Positions 34,849 to 46,139 of a DNA stretch of 64,000 bases are shown here, one piece after another. A program made the position numbers and the translations under genes. The stretch is from positions 443,800,334 through 443,864,333 of the forward strand of contig NC_085137.1 in the NCBI RefSeq assembly GCF_035046485.1. Direction: 5' to 3'. The notes under the pieces were generated by a model. That model was not told the DNA's origin, searched no databases, and saw nothing but the letters and a program-made list of their open reading frames with translations. Source of the stretch: Aedes albopictus. Lineage: Eukaryota; Arthropoda; Insecta; Diptera; Culicidae. Each line of letters begins with the position of its first letter. The stretch's first letter is position 1.

Positions 34849-35768
34849 CAGGGGATAGACAAAATGATCGGGACAGGCAAAACTTCCACTTTTAAAAAAA
34901 TGTCCAATTAGCTGTAACTTTTCGATAAGTGCATAAAATATTCTCAAATTTTCACTGTAAGTTCATCAACTAGTTGTGTATTAGTGAACAAAATTTGGAA
35001 AAGATCGGGCTATTCTGTACGAAGTTATAAGCATTTTAGAAAAAGGTAGAATTATCCGATAGCCAACTTTGAGCTGTTATATCTCCGGATTCAATGAACC
35101 GATTGCAATGAAATTTTGTCAATTTATGACTCATATAATGAGCTCTGAAAAACGTTTGACACAATTTGAAGTTATTAACGAGAGAAAAAGTTATAGCGGT
35201 TTCATTGATTTTATGTTTTTTTAGTAAAATGGTCTATTTTTAATATGCATCCCATTACTTTTTCAATGAATTGCCGCCTGTGTTGTTACTTTCTTTCAAA
35301 ACATATCTGTATTCAAGAGAATCAGAGGGAATTTATATGAACTATAATTAGCATCTTAAATTTTTAAACGATGTTGAAATTTAAGAAAATTTGGTGTTTT
35401 ATTAGTAAAATAATCAAATCGTTATAATTTTCTTCCGTGTTAAGAATTTTTAGTTATGTCAAAAGTTTTTCGAAGCTCATTATATAAGTCGTAAATGGTC
35501 AAAATTTCATTGCATTCGGTTCATTAAATCCGGAGATATAACAGCTCAAAGTTGGCTATCGGATAATTTTACCTTTTTTTAGAATCTTTATAACTTCGTG
35601 CAGAATCGTTCGAGCTTTTCCGAATTTTGTTCACTGATACACAAATAGTTGATCAACTTACAGTGAAAATTTGAGAATATTTGATGCACTTATCGAAAAG
35701 TTACAGCTATTTGAAATTTTTTTGAGAGGGAAAATTTTGCCTGTCCCGATCATTTTGTCTATCCCCTG
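34849..35768. mobile_element. Foldback MITE family CAGGGGATAGAC, copy 3
   Basis: 920 bp flanked by TA. Both ends read CAGGGGATAGACAAAATGAT after reverse-complementing the right one. The long inverted arms include GAGCTGTTATATCTCCGGAT. It is inserted in the middle of the GGAATTCC-type array that continues at 35,770. Confidence 0.92.
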
Positions 35769-35769
35769 T

Positions 35770-36720
35770 ATATTTCTGAAAATATCCGTTATGTGAATCG
35801 TACGACGATTTTTTTTTTAAAATACTTTCTCAAGGCTTTTTTTTTAACTTTTCCAAAGATCTATTTTGGAACTCATTCCAGGATTGTTCGAGAAATTATT
35901 GCAAATATTTTTCAAGGATTTTATTCAAATATTATTTTTAGAACTCTTCCAGGGACTGCATCAGATTTTTTTTTTCGAGTACTTCTCCAACAACTTTTTC
36001 AAGAAACCCCGCTAAGGTTTACATCAGGAATTTATTTATTTCAGAACTCCTTAACGCATTTCTCCGAAGACTTCTTGTGGAATCGTTCCATAAATTTAAA
36101 AAAAAATTATGAGGATTGCTGCGGAACTTCCTTCTAGAATTACTTCGACAATTCCTCCAAATTTTCAATCCGGAATTATTTTCAAGGAATCTTCAAGAAA
36201 GTCCAACAAAGTTCTATCAAAAGTTCCTTCAAAAATAAGTTCAAATTTCTGAAAAGATTTGAGAACTTCTTGAATTTTTGCTTCAGGAATGCGTTCAAGA
36301 ACTTCTTCACCCATTTTTGCAAACTTCCGGAACTTTTCCTATGGTTGTTCCAGAAAATTATCCAGAAACTTCTTAAGGAGTTCCTTCAAACATTTTTTTT
36401 AAAACGCTTCAGGGACTGCTTCAGTACACAATTTTTTGGCAGTTTTTTCAAGGACTCTTTCTAAAATTTTCATAAAGAATTTATTCGAGGATTCCTTCAC
36501 GCAATTCGTTGTTGTTTTCTTCTGGAATTGTTCCATAAACTTTTCATAAAATTCTGTAAAGATTGCTGCAGAGCTCAAGAATAATTTCGACAATTTTTCC
36601 AAATTTTTATTCCGGAGCTATTCGTAAGGAATCCTTAAGCAAGTACTACGAGAGTTCTGTCAAGAATTCCTCCAAACATTTTTTCAAGAAATTTTCCAAA
36701 AAAATATTGGGAAATTTCTT
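35770..36720. repeat. GGAATTCC-type array, continuation
   Basis: The same degenerate units as at 32,280-34,848, resuming after the foldback. Near-duplicate blocks such as AACTTCTTCACCCATTTTTGC and TTTTCAGGGACTG-like runs recur within it. Confidence 0.7.
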
Positions 36721-37314
36721 AAGTAAGTAAGATATTCAGCAAATAAATATATAACTAATTGATCAAGTATGGAAATAAGTAAGTAAGTGGTAATTAATTT
36801 AGTAGGTAGATATGCAAGGAAATAAGTACCCAAGCAATATTTTTTTGTCAAATAAACTAGAAGAGGTTCTTAGAATCATCAGGAAACCATAATAAAATGT
36901 ATTTTGTTTAATGATGTGGCTCCTCAATGAAAGCAATAATGTAGATGAGTAAGAAAGAAAGTAAGTAAGTAGGTATGGGCATAACCCAAGCAGCACACAT
37001 GTCACAAAGAAATGTCGACAGCGCAGATTTTTGGTTGAACACGAGTCATTTTCAAGTTATTCTAACCCAAAGGTAGAATAACTTGAAAATGACTCGTGTC
37101 CAACCAAAAACCTGCGCTGTATACACTCCTTTGTGACATGTGTGCTGCTTGGAAAGTAATCCGTGAATCAGTTAGTCAGCAGGTTAGTGGGTAAGTAAGA
37201 AAGTTAGGAATAAGTAAGTAAGTAAATAAGTTAATAAGTTGGTAAGAAAATAAATGATTAAGTAAATAAGAAAGTGAGTAAGCAAGTAAGCATGTAAGTA
37301 CACCAGTTAATAAG

Positions 37315-37387
<73 letters not shown>

Positions 37388-37640
37388 TGTATGTAAAAAG
37401 TAAGTAAGTAAGTAAGTCAGAAAGAAAATTAGTAAATTAGAAAGTAACTATGTAAGTAAGTAAGTAAGTAAGTTAATAAGTTGGTAAGTAAATAAATGAT
37501 TAAGTAAATAAGCAAGTGAGTAAGTAAGTAAGCAAGTAAGTAAAAAAGTAAGCAAGTAAGAAAGAAAGTAAGTAAATCAGAAAGTATGTATATAAGTAAG
37601 TGAATAAGTAATAAGTAAGCAAGTAAGTAAGTAAATCGAA
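36720..37640 (+). repeat. (AAGT)n / (GTAA)n microsatellite tract
   Basis: An imperfect tetranucleotide repeat spread over ~900 bases, with its longest nearly pure run at about 37,316-37,386. It is interrupted by non-repeat pieces and by the hairpin element at 36,986. The ORFs on the minus strand are low-complexity leucine/tyrosine/threonine artefacts. Confidence 0.9.
36986..37152. mobile_element. 167-bp near-perfect hairpin element
   Basis: Left arm from CCAAGCAGCACACATGTCAC and right arm ending in its exact complement. The ~78-base arms differ at only a few positions and meet at a short loop near 37,068-37,080. It lies inside the AAGT microsatellite. It would fold into a long stem if transcribed. 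Confidence 0.85.
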
Positions 37641-39078
37641 AAATCCTACATCACTTATACTTGCAAAATATATCTGTCTGTATTTTTTATGTACCATCTT
37701 GGTTTCTCTTAAACACAATTCCGTGTATGATTTTTTTTATGTCTTTATTTATGAAATTTTCAGCCCGAGGCTGGTTTATCTCAGTCCGTGTATAAAGTTG
37801 TAATCCCACAATTACAACACTCTAATCTTTAAAAATCTCCCTAAGCCAATCAACAGACATAAACAGTGTCTATGTAGGTATGCTCCACCCCCACCAGTGC
37901 TTATGCAATCTGTGTATCACTCGATTTCAAACCCCAATTGCAATGCATTCAGATCGTGCCCGTTGGTGTTCCCGGTTTTAAATCACCAGCACAGGCCGTA
38001 ATCGTTTGTCCCGTCGTCGTAGTTCGAGTGCAAAATCGTTCAGTCACGTAACCTGATTATTCAATGTTTTTACTCCAGAGCGCGTCGTCATGTCGTTGCG
38101 TCGTCAGAGGTAACTAGGTGCAACTCTCGACGTTCTCATTCGGCCACTCGATAATTCTCTGTTGCAGGGGCTCACCGCCGCCGCCCCATCCGACTATTTT
38201 GGGAACCGCAAAATGCCACATTGCATAGTGTACTGGTGGCAGCAATCAACAACGGCTATTCCAGCAACAGCAACGGCTAGAAGCATGATGTAACGCACCC
38301 GGCTCCAGTCAACCCCCTCAGTGCAATTCCTCCTGCGCGCTGCGACGCGGTAAGAACGTGCAACAGTCAACCGCGCGATCGGTCATGTAAGAGCTGATGC
38401 CTTTTTCAGATGCAACTCTCGGAGTACTCTGTGAGAACGGGACTGAAAAAGTGTGTCTCATTGCAACGACGACGACGACGTGTGGTGTTGTGTTTGGGTT
38501 TACTCGAAGCTGCTGGCTGGAGATTCGGTTACGTGGCTTGTAGCGCGTTGACTTTGAATAGAACCGTGGGCGGAGGCGTTCGACAACGTGGTGGCGATGA
38601 CTGGGGCTGGGTTGCTGCAGCTCGGTTTGTTTGTGTGACTCATTTGTTTACTCACTACTTATATCGGGGCTTATACTTTGGTTACAACTGCTGTTAGCAA
38701 GCTTGTGTTGTTGTGGTTTTACAAAGCGCGATTACTGCCGAGAACAGGGGATTGTTAGCACCAAATGCTTACGTTATAGATATTTCTTGAATTACACAGC
38801 GCAACATATTTTTTTTTGTCTCAAGAGCAAACTTATGTGTCTCTGACAGATTTTGGGCCGCTGAAACCGAATTTGGGCTCAGATTTGCTCCAGTACGTCA
38901 CAATTTTGAGCTATACCTCAATATATAGGGCAAAATATGCGGTTTTGGGCTTTTTTTGACTGCCAGCCATTGAGCATGGAAATATTTTTTTTAAGCAATC
39001 AAAAGGTAAATTGATCAATTAACATTAAAATTAACGACTCATGCAAAATATTTTATTTTACCAAATCGAATTTGATAG
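37640..39078. other. Unique-looking sequence, GC-rich 38,020-38,640; no gene assigned
   Basis: A SINE-tail fragment lies at 37,730-37,790. The 38,020-38,640 part is GC-rich and CpG-rich, with several GTAAC/GTAAG and TTGCAG splice-like motifs. The open frame 38,410-38,697 has no recognisable domain. I could not support an exon model. Confidence 0.3.
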
Positions 39079-39079
39079 T

Positions 39080-39233
39080 TTTAAGCGCACAACGGTGTTT
39101 TGACTGATCCCATCTGGGTCGTTGCTGGAATGAGGCAAGGATGTATACTATCACCGCTACTGTTCCTCATCGTAATCGACGAGATTCTGCGGTTGGTGCG
39201 ATTGACCGTGAACCAAATCGTGGATTTTACCAT
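39080..39233 (+). pseudogene. LINE A reverse transcriptase piece, 5' side of the RTE insertion
   Basis: In the plus frame it reads GMRQGCILSPLLFLIVIDEIL, which is RT motif B, then up to NQIVDFTI, where the RTE element interrupts. It resumes at 42,654 after the 12-base duplication GGATTTTACCAT. The corresponding region of the other LINE A copy is at about 1,030-1,130, minus strand. Confidence 0.85.
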
Positions 39234-39247
39234 ACTTACCTTACCGG

Positions 39248-42247
39248 TCAGGCTAAGGCCGGGGTGGCCTCTGCTGTACATAGGAGCCGCCTCCATTCCA
39301 CTCGGTCCATGGATGTTTGTCTCCAGTTCCGCACTCTGCGTAGGGTCCGCAGATCGTCCTCCGCTTGGTCAACCCACCAAGCTCGCTGCGCTCCACGTCG
39401 TCTTGTACAGGTCGGATTACTCTCGAGAACCATTTTAGTCGAGTTGCTATCCGACATCCTGATGACGTGACCCGCCCACCGTAGCCTCCCGATTTTCGCG
39501 GTATGGACGATGGTTGGTTCTCTCAGCAGCTGATGCAGCTCGTGGTTCATTCGCCTTCTCCAAGTCCCGTCTTCCATCTGCACTCCGCCGTAGATGGTAC
39601 GCAACACCTTCCGTTCGAAAACTCCAAGGGCGCGTTGGTCCTCTGCACGTAGGGTCCATGTCTCGTGCCCATAGAGGACGACCGGTCTAATCAACGTTTT
39701 GTAGATGGTTAACTTCGTGTTACGGCGAACTTTATTCGATCGTAGAGTTCTGCGGAGTCCAAAGTAGGCACGATTTCCTGCCACAATGCGCCTCTGAATT
39801 TCTCTGCTGGTGTCGTTGTCGTCGGTCACCAGTGAGCCCAAGTACACGAATTCTTCAACCGCCTCGATTTCATCACCGTCGATATGAATTCGGGGTGGCG
39901 GGCGCGGTGATTCCTCCCTGGAGCCCTTTGCCATCATGTACTTTGTCTTCGACACATTAATGACTAATCCGATTCGCCTGGCTTCACTCTTTAGTCGGAT
40001 GTACGTTTCCGCCATCGTCTCAAATTTACGAGCAATAATATCAATATCATCGGCGAAACCAAGCAGCTGAACGGACTTCGTGAAAATCGTCCCACTTGTG
40101 TTTATCCCCGCTCTTCTTATTACACCCTCCAAAGCAATGTTGAACAGCAAGCACGAAAGACCATCACCTTGCCGTAGCCCTCTGCGAGATTCGAAGGGAC
40201 TCGAGAGTGTCCCTGATACTCGAACTACGCACATCACTCGATCCATCGTCGCCTTGATCAACCATATCAGTTTATCCGGGAATCCGTATTCGTGCATAAT
40301 CTGCCATAGCTGTTCTCGATCGATTGTATCATACGCCGATTTGAAATCGATGAACAAGTGATGTGTGGGCACGTTGTATTCGCGGCATTTCTGCAACACC
40401 TGGCGGATGGCGAACATCTGGTCCGTTGTAGCGCGTTCACCCATAAATCCAGCCTGATATTGCCCCACGAACTCTCTTGCAATCGGTGATAGACGGCGGC
40501 ATAAAATTTGAGAGAGTATTTTGTAGGCAGCGCTCAGTAGTGTGATCGCGCGGTAGTTCCCGCAATCCAACTTGTCGCCCTTTTTGTAGATGGGACACAC
40601 GATACCTTCCATCCATTCCTCCGGTAATACTTCCTCCTCCCAAATCTTGGTAATGACCCAGTGTAGTGCTCTCACCAGTGCTTCTCCACCGTATTTTAGA
40701 AGCTCGCTTGGTAGTTGATCTGCTCCAGCGGCTTTGTTATTTTTCAACCGGCCAACCTCCTCCTCAATCTCTTGAAGGTCAGGGGCCGGAAGTCTTTCGT
40801 CCTGTGCACGTACTCCTAGATCTGTTACCACGCCACCTTCGGTACTTGCAACGTCGCCATTGAGGTGCTCATCGTAATGCTGCCGCCACCTCTCGACCAC
40901 CTCACGCTCGCTCGTGAGATTATTCCCGTGATTATCTCGGCACATGTCGGCTTGTGGCACAAAGCCTCTGCGCGAGCGGTTCAGCTTCTCGTAGAACTTT
41001 CGTGTTTCCTTAGCGCGGTACAGCTCTTCCATCGCTTCGCGATCTCGTTCTTCCTGCTGGCGCTTCTTCATCCGAAAGACTGAGTTCTGCCTGTTCCGCG
41101 CCTGTTTGTAACGTGCCTCATTCACTCTCGTACGGTGTTGCAGCATTCTCGCCCATGCTGCATTCTTCTCGTTTTTCAACTGTTCACATTCGCCGTCGTA
41201 CCAGTCGTTTCTGTGATTCGGAGTCGCGAAACCTAGTGCTGTAGCCGAGGTACTACCTATGGCGGATCGGATGTCCCTCCAGCCATCTTCAAGTGTAGCT
41301 GCGCCAAGCTGCTCTTCCGTTGGTAGGGCCACTGCTAACTGCTGCGCGTAGTCTTGAGCCACTTCTACGTTACGAAGTTGCTCGATGTTGAGCCGCGGCG
41401 TTCGACTTCGACGCGCGGTGATAACTGTCGAAAGTTTTGAGCGCATGGCGACCAAGTAGTGATCCGAATCTATATTCGCACTGCGGTATGTGCGGACGTT
41501 GGTTATATCTGAGAAGAATTTACCGTCGATTAGAACGTGGTCGATTTGGTTTTCTGTTTGATGGTCGGGTGATCTCCAGGTGGCTTTGTGGATATCTTTG
41601 CGGGGGAAGAAGGTGCTTCGGACTACCATACCACGGGAGGCTGCAAAGTTTACGCATCGCTGGCCGTTATCATTCGATACGGCGTGCAGGCTGTTTCGCC
41701 CGATTACCGGTCTGTACATTTCCTCCCTTCCTACCTGCGCGTTCATGTCGCCGACAACGATTTTCATGTCACGCGGCGAGCAACCATCGTATGTTTGCTC
41801 TAACTGCGCGTAGAACGCTTCTTTCTCGTCATCGGGTCTCCCTTCGTGTGGGCAGTGGACGTTGATGATGCTGTAGTTGAAGAAACGGCCCTTAACTCTC
41901 AACATGCACATCCTTGCGTTGATCGGCTGCCACCCGATCACACGTTGTCGCATCTTGCCCAACACTATAAATCCTGTTCCCAGTTCATTGGTGGTGCCAC
42001 AGCTTTGGTAGAAGGTAGCCGCTCGATGCCCGCTTTTCCACACTTTCTGTCCAGTCCAACAAAGTTCCTGCAACGCCACGATGTCGAAGTTGCGGGGATG
42101 TAGTTCGTCGTAGATTATCCTGTCACATCCTGCGAAACCTAGTGACTTACAATTCCATGTTCCAAGTTTCCAATCGTAGTCCTTATTTCGTCGCGTGGGT
42201 CTTTGCCGATTGTATCGAGTCGTATTTTCTCCTATGTTATTCGCCAT
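39248..42247 (-). CDS. RTE endonuclease-reverse transcriptase (intact)
   Basis: A 999-residue ORF. It starts with an APE endonuclease (about 25-270): WNCKSLG, LQELCW with the catalytic glutamate, NVHCPHEG, VVGDMNAQVG, and DSDHYLV. RT follows (about 500-800): motif A IDFKSAYDTIDRE near 635, motif B GLRQGDGLSCLLF near 690, and FADD near 730. The C-terminal domain carries VLYGHETWTLRAED near 850, RLRWAGHVIRM and a final RNWRQTSMDRVEWRRLL. It nicks DNA and reverse-transcribes its RNA at the nick. All key residues seen are present and there is no frameshift, so the copy may be competent. The first ATG in the frame is used. Confidence 0.93.
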   Translation of the reverse strand: MANNIGENTTRYNRQRPTRRNKDYDWKLGTWNCKSLGFAGCDRIIYDELHPRNFDIVALQELCWTGQKVWKSGHRAATFYQSCGTTNELGTGFIVLGKMRQRVIGWQPINARMCMLRVKGRFFNYSIINVHCPHEGRPDDEKEAFYAQLEQTYDGCSPRDMKIVVGDMNAQVGREEMYRPVIGRNSLHAVSNDNGQRCVNFAASRGMVVRSTFFPRKDIHKATWRSPDHQTENQIDHVLIDGKFFSDITNVRTYRSANIDSDHYLVAMRSKLSTVITARRSRTPRLNIEQLRNVEVAQDYAQQLAVALPTEEQLGAATLEDGWRDIRSAIGSTSATALGFATPNHRNDWYDGECEQLKNEKNAAWARMLQHRTRVNEARYKQARNRQNSVFRMKKRQQEERDREAMEELYRAKETRKFYEKLNRSRRGFVPQADMCRDNHGNNLTSEREVVERWRQHYDEHLNGDVASTEGGVVTDLGVRAQDERLPAPDLQEIEEEVGRLKNNKAAGADQLPSELLKYGGEALVRALHWVITKIWEEEVLPEEWMEGIVCPIYKKGDKLDCGNYRAITLLSAAYKILSQILCRRLSPIAREFVGQYQAGFMGERATTDQMFAIRQVLQKCREYNVPTHHLFIDFKSAYDTIDREQLWQIMHEYGFPDKLIWLIKATMDRVMCVVRVSGTLSSPFESRRGLRQGDGLSCLLFNIALEGVIRRAGINTSGTIFTKSVQLLGFADDIDIIARKFETMAETYIRLKSEARRIGLVINVSKTKYMMAKGSREESPRPPPRIHIDGDEIEAVEEFVYLGSLVTDDNDTSREIQRRIVAGNRAYFGLRRTLRSNKVRRNTKLTIYKTLIRPVVLYGHETWTLRAEDQRALGVFERKVLRTIYGGVQMEDGTWRRRMNHELHQLLREPTIVHTAKIGRLRWAGHVIRMSDSNSTKMVLESNPTCTRRRGAQRAWWVDQAEDDLRTLRRVRNWRQTSMDRVEWRRLLCTAEATPALA

Positions 42248-42653
42248 GGGGATTTTTACGGGTGGCTTATTGGGCCTACGCCAACACTCCTGTCTCGCCG
42301 GAGGGCCATCGTGCCAGTTCTGTTTAACGTCCCAACCAACACTGGGACGACCACGCTGATGGGGCTACCACCTTGGATCTAGCTGGGCGTGGTGCAGCGT
42401 TTCTTACTCAGCCGCTGGATGCCAGAACAGACGCTGTTTGAGCCGCACCTCCTTGGTGAACAGACACTCGGATCGTACCTCCTCAATCTAGCTGAAGTCA
42501 GAAGGACAACAGTGCCCAGGCTGCGCTACCAGCTAAGCACACAACTCTTAGCTGGCGGTCTTTGTCATCGCTTGACCCGTGGAAGCATGAGGTAGGAACT
42601 TGTGAGGACCAGAGCTATATTGGACGCTCTCCTTATCGACTCACCGTTTTGCA
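42248..42653 (-). other. RTE 5' UTR
   Basis: Leader of the RTE element. Related pieces occur at 2,313-2,495 and 62,783-63,207, which shows that this leader is a dispersed sequence. On the opposite strand it contains an open frame (42,389-42,595, LLSRWMPEQTLFEPHLLGEQ) that also stays open in the 63-kb copy. Confidence 0.65.
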
Positions 42654-43256
42654 GGATTTTACCATGGAGCACCTAAATGACTTAGAATTGGCTGATGACG
42701 TTGCTCTACTAGCTCAACGGCGCTCTGACATGCAGAGCAAGCTCGATGATCTTGCCAATCGCTCCTCAGCGGCAGGTCTTACCATCAACGTCAACAAGAC
42801 CAAATCATTGGATGCAAACACGGTCAACCCTTCCAGCTTCACGGTAGCTGGGCAATCAGTGGAGAATGTTGAAAGCTTCCAATATTTTGGTAGCCAAATG
42901 GTGGTCAATGGCGGCACCAAGATCGAGATAGGTGCACGGATCAAGAAAGCGAGGGCTGCCTTTGCGAGTTTAAGAAATGTGTGGAAAAACAACCAGATCA
43001 GTCGACGCACCAAAATTGAAAATTCGGACGGTAAATCTGTGCTGCTTTACGCCAGTGAAACCTGGTGTGTATCAGTGGAGAACACTCAACAGCTGCAGGT
43101 CTTCATCAATATATGCCTGCGGTATATGTATAATTCGTGCATGGTGGCCTCACAATTGGATCTCCAACGTGGAGCTCCATCGTCGATGTCATCAAAAGCC
43201 GATAGCGACAGAAATTCGACAGAAACGAAATCTGCAAGCAAGCGTTAGACTGGAAC
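42654..43256 (+). pseudogene. LINE A reverse transcriptase and C-terminus, 3' side of the RTE insertion
   Basis: Resumes DFTMEHLNDLELADDVALLA, containing the RT catalytic ADD, then INVNKTKSLDANTVNPSSF, FQYFGSQMVVNGGTKIEIGA and VLLYASETWCVSVENTQQLQ. It is open for most of its length, with a frameshift near the SETW region. It stops at ACTGGAAC (43,249-43,256), where a hAT-like element begins. Its missing 3' end is at 53,035-53,219 on the opposite strand. Confidence 0.88.
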
Positions 43257-43430
43257 CATTGGCGTATCTAGGATTTTTTCCTGGGGGGTGTCTGGGGGAT
43301 GCCAGTTTCAGTGGCTTCCAGGTTGTTTTGCTTTTTTTTGCAAAAAGAAATACCGATCCACCATCAATTTCTTAGTACAAAAATTTCGCGGGACAAATAA
43401 TCCCGAAATTTTAAACGCGCTTTATTTTAA
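43257..43430 (+). mobile_element. Left end of a hAT-like element
   Basis: Begins CATTGGCGTATCTAGGATTT directly after ACTGGAAC inside LINE A. The partner end, CATTGGCCAGAGGTGCCTGG at 53,220, follows the same 8 bases on the other strand. An 8-bp duplication and a CAxTGGCG-type end are hAT features. No transposase is present; the interior is degenerate repeats plus the second BEL element. Confidence 0.6.
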
Positions 43431-43949
43431 AGTTTTTTTTTTTTGTTTTTGAAAAATCCGAACCGTTGTACTGACTTAACACTCTCTCTCTGTCATGTGA
43501 GGTTTGAGAACTTGATAATTTGATTACCCATAATACATGGAATTTGTATTTTCAGTTCGAACTTTACAATCATCACAATCCCTTTGTGGATTGAATATAT
43601 TGATTAAGAATACATTTTCAGAGCAATTATTAGAAGTGTAAATCTCGGAAACTATCAAATATCCACAAATTTGCGGTTTATTTGTATTCATAGTGACATC
43701 CTCTTTGTTTTATTGCATGATAACAACCCTTATAAAATAGTTTTCAAGAACATTGTAAGAGTCTTTTTTTCCTCCCATGTTGTGGAAATTAAGCCACTGC
43801 GCCCAATAAGCTGAACTTTTGTGATATTGAAATTGTAAAATTAGGATACATATTTGCATTTTTGGTTTGACCACAACATTAATAGCGAACTTCGATTTTT
43901 CTCTTCAGAATTCTGATTCTATGCTATAATATAATAAAGAAATTTGTGT

Positions 43950-45330
43950 TTTCGGTAAAACATTGTTTCGGTAATTTCTCAGGGAATATTCCCGGCAACT
44001 TATTTAGAAATTGTATTGCAATTTATTTGAATTAAGACTTCTTTTAGAAATCCCTCAGTAATTTCTTTGAATTTGGTAAATTTCTTCGGCAATTTCTTTA
44101 GAAATTTATTTGGTAATATGTCTGAAATTTGATACTGAACACTTTTTACGTATCCTTTGAAAATTTCATCGGAAATTACTTTGGGAATTTTTTTGGCAAT
44201 TCCACTGGCAGTTTATTTGTTTTTTTTTTTACTTCATTAGCAAATCATTTGAAATGGCTTCGCGGGAGTTTCTTCGCCAATTTTTTAGTAGTCTTTCAAG
44301 CGATGTTTTGTTGGTGTCAGCAATTTTATTGATAATTGATTTTTAAAATTCTCTAATTTCTCTTCAGGCAATTCCTTTGGGAATTCTTTTAGTGAAGCCT
44401 TTGGTGATTCATTCGACATTGACTCTGGGGACTTCCTCACAATGTATTCGGCAAGTCATTCTACTTTTTCCGATTTTCGTTGATTTTTTGGACTTCAATT
44501 ATCCATGCTGGGTATTTCTTCACCAATTCTTTTGAAAACTCCTTGGGAAGTTCTTTTATAAATTGCTTCTAAAATTTAAATAGAAATGCTTTAGACAATT
44601 TCTTCTACATTTCTTCAGTAATTATGTAAGGTATTCCTGCAGCAGATAATTTCGGAACACCTTGGGCATTTCCGATGTTACTTGCATTGAACATTTATTT
44701 GGGAATTCTATCAGCAAATCCTTTGGAAATTTTGGAAACTTCTAATATTACTTTAGGAACTTCTTCGGCAATTCCTTTCGAAAGTGATTGGGCAATTTTC
44801 TTAGAGATTTCTTTCGGGAATTTCTTTGAACAAAATCTCTGGCGGTTCATTAAAAATTCTGTTACTTTTGGAATTCTTTCTAAATTTTCTTCGGAAATCC
44901 CTTTGATGCTTTCGGAAAATTTTTTGAGAATTTCTTCGAAATTTGTTTGTGAATGTTTGTGGAAATTTTTATAGAATATATTTTGGAAATTTATTTTGAG
45001 ATTGGATTCGGCCAATTTCTTGAAAAAGTTTTACTATTTTCATCAGGAATTCCACTGGTAGTTCTTATATAAATTCTTATGGCAACTACTTTGAAAGCTC
45101 TAAGGTAATTTTGATGGATTTTGGTGGCATTTGGGAATTTATCAGGATTTTTTTCGTGAATTTCATAGGATTTTCTTTACGCAAGTCCAACTGAGAACTT
45201 CTGAATTTCCAGTTCAGCAATTTTTGGAAGCAATAAATTTAAATACAATTGAATCATAAAGAATAACAATAGTAATCATGATAAAATTGCCTGAGAAATT
45301 TGTAAAATAACTGAAAAAGAAATTTCTAAA
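43950..45330. repeat. Degenerate GGAATTTCTTTGG-type array
   Basis: Recurring TTCTTTGGGAATT / GGCAATTTCTTT variants at loose 15-30-base spacing, an AT-richer flavour of the GGAATTCC arrays. It lies inside the hAT-like element. ORFs 44,675-44,974 and 44,695-45,015 are array artefacts. Confidence 0.65.
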
Positions 45331-45619
45331 ATAATTACAAAGGAATAGCCATTGAAATATAGAAAAAAAAAATCCAAAGGAATTGTTGATTGCATTAATG
45401 CAATGGAACTACCGTAGAAATTTTCAAAAAAAAAAAACACCATGCCGAAAGAACCCTGAAAGAAATGGCCATATTGCGGTTTAGCAAATACGGAGCCGTG
45501 TGTTCTCGAATCCCACCAGAACGCGATTCTTTTTCCACAAATTCATCTCTCTTTTTGTCAATTAGCAACATTCTGTGATGATGATTAACCTGGGCTTGTT
45601 AGGGGAATATCTGTAAATA

Positions 45620-45850
45620 AAAAAAATCGCGTTAAGTGCTGCTCCTTTGAATTCCACTAAGAATTTGCATCCTTTGACAGATACGTATTTCGACCCCAAC
45701 TGTAAGGTCGTCTTCAGTGTCTTGTACTTGATCGTCAAGTCAAGTACAAGACACTGAAGACGACCTTACAGATGAGGTCGAAATACGTATGTGTCAAAGG
45801 ATTCAAATTCTTAGTGGAATTCAAAGGAACAGTACTTAACGCGATTTTCT
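45620..45850. mobile_element. Foldback MITE, ~110-base arms
   Basis: The arm AATCGCGTTAAGT...TCCTTTGAATTCCACTAAGAA pairs with ...AAGGAACAGTACTTAACGCG. The inner parts GTCTTCAGTGTCTTGTACTT and AAGTACAAGACACTGAAGAC are exact complements around a loop of about 10 bases near 45,737. It is non-coding. Confidence 0.8.
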
Positions 45851-46139
45851 TTTTATTAACATTCTGTGCCTTCTAATTAATTACAAGTTTTTCCCGTACA
45901 TTCCTATAAGATTTCACTAAAGATTTTTGTTTGCGTACCCGCCACTCTCCCCCACACCAAAAGACTAGCACGTAGTCTTCTGGTAGTGGACGCAACTATC
46001 TCAGCTCAATCTGAGCAGCAAACAACAAATACAAGTGAATAGGAAAAAAATGAGCTGAGATCAAACAAATAAGAAACTAATAAAAAAACGTATAATTATG
46101 AGATGGAACGGGCGTGATGTCCCAGTGCAACAGAAGTTC

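Larger units (their letters stand above)
39234..42653 (-). mobile_element. Full-length RTE non-LTR retrotransposon (JAM1-like)
   Basis: 3,420 bp on the minus strand, flanked by a 12-bp duplication GGATTTTACCAT (39,222-39,233 and 42,654-42,665). It has a 406-base 5' UTR beginning CTGCAAAACGGTGAGTCG, one intact ORF, and a very short 3' end finishing GGTAAGGTAAGT, the short-repeat tail typical of RTE. It was inserted antisense into LINE A. The clade is assigned from the single APE+RT ORF, its length and the tail. Confidence 0.92.

Noticed and set aside
37310..37640. Regular repeat looking like a CRISPR or other structured array
   Set aside because: It is a simple AAGT microsatellite with no unique spacers, in a eukaryotic genome.
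40080..42103. Plus-strand ORFs within 39.2-42.3 kb, including a 142-codon one
   Set aside because: They are shadows of the intact RTE ORF on the minus strand.
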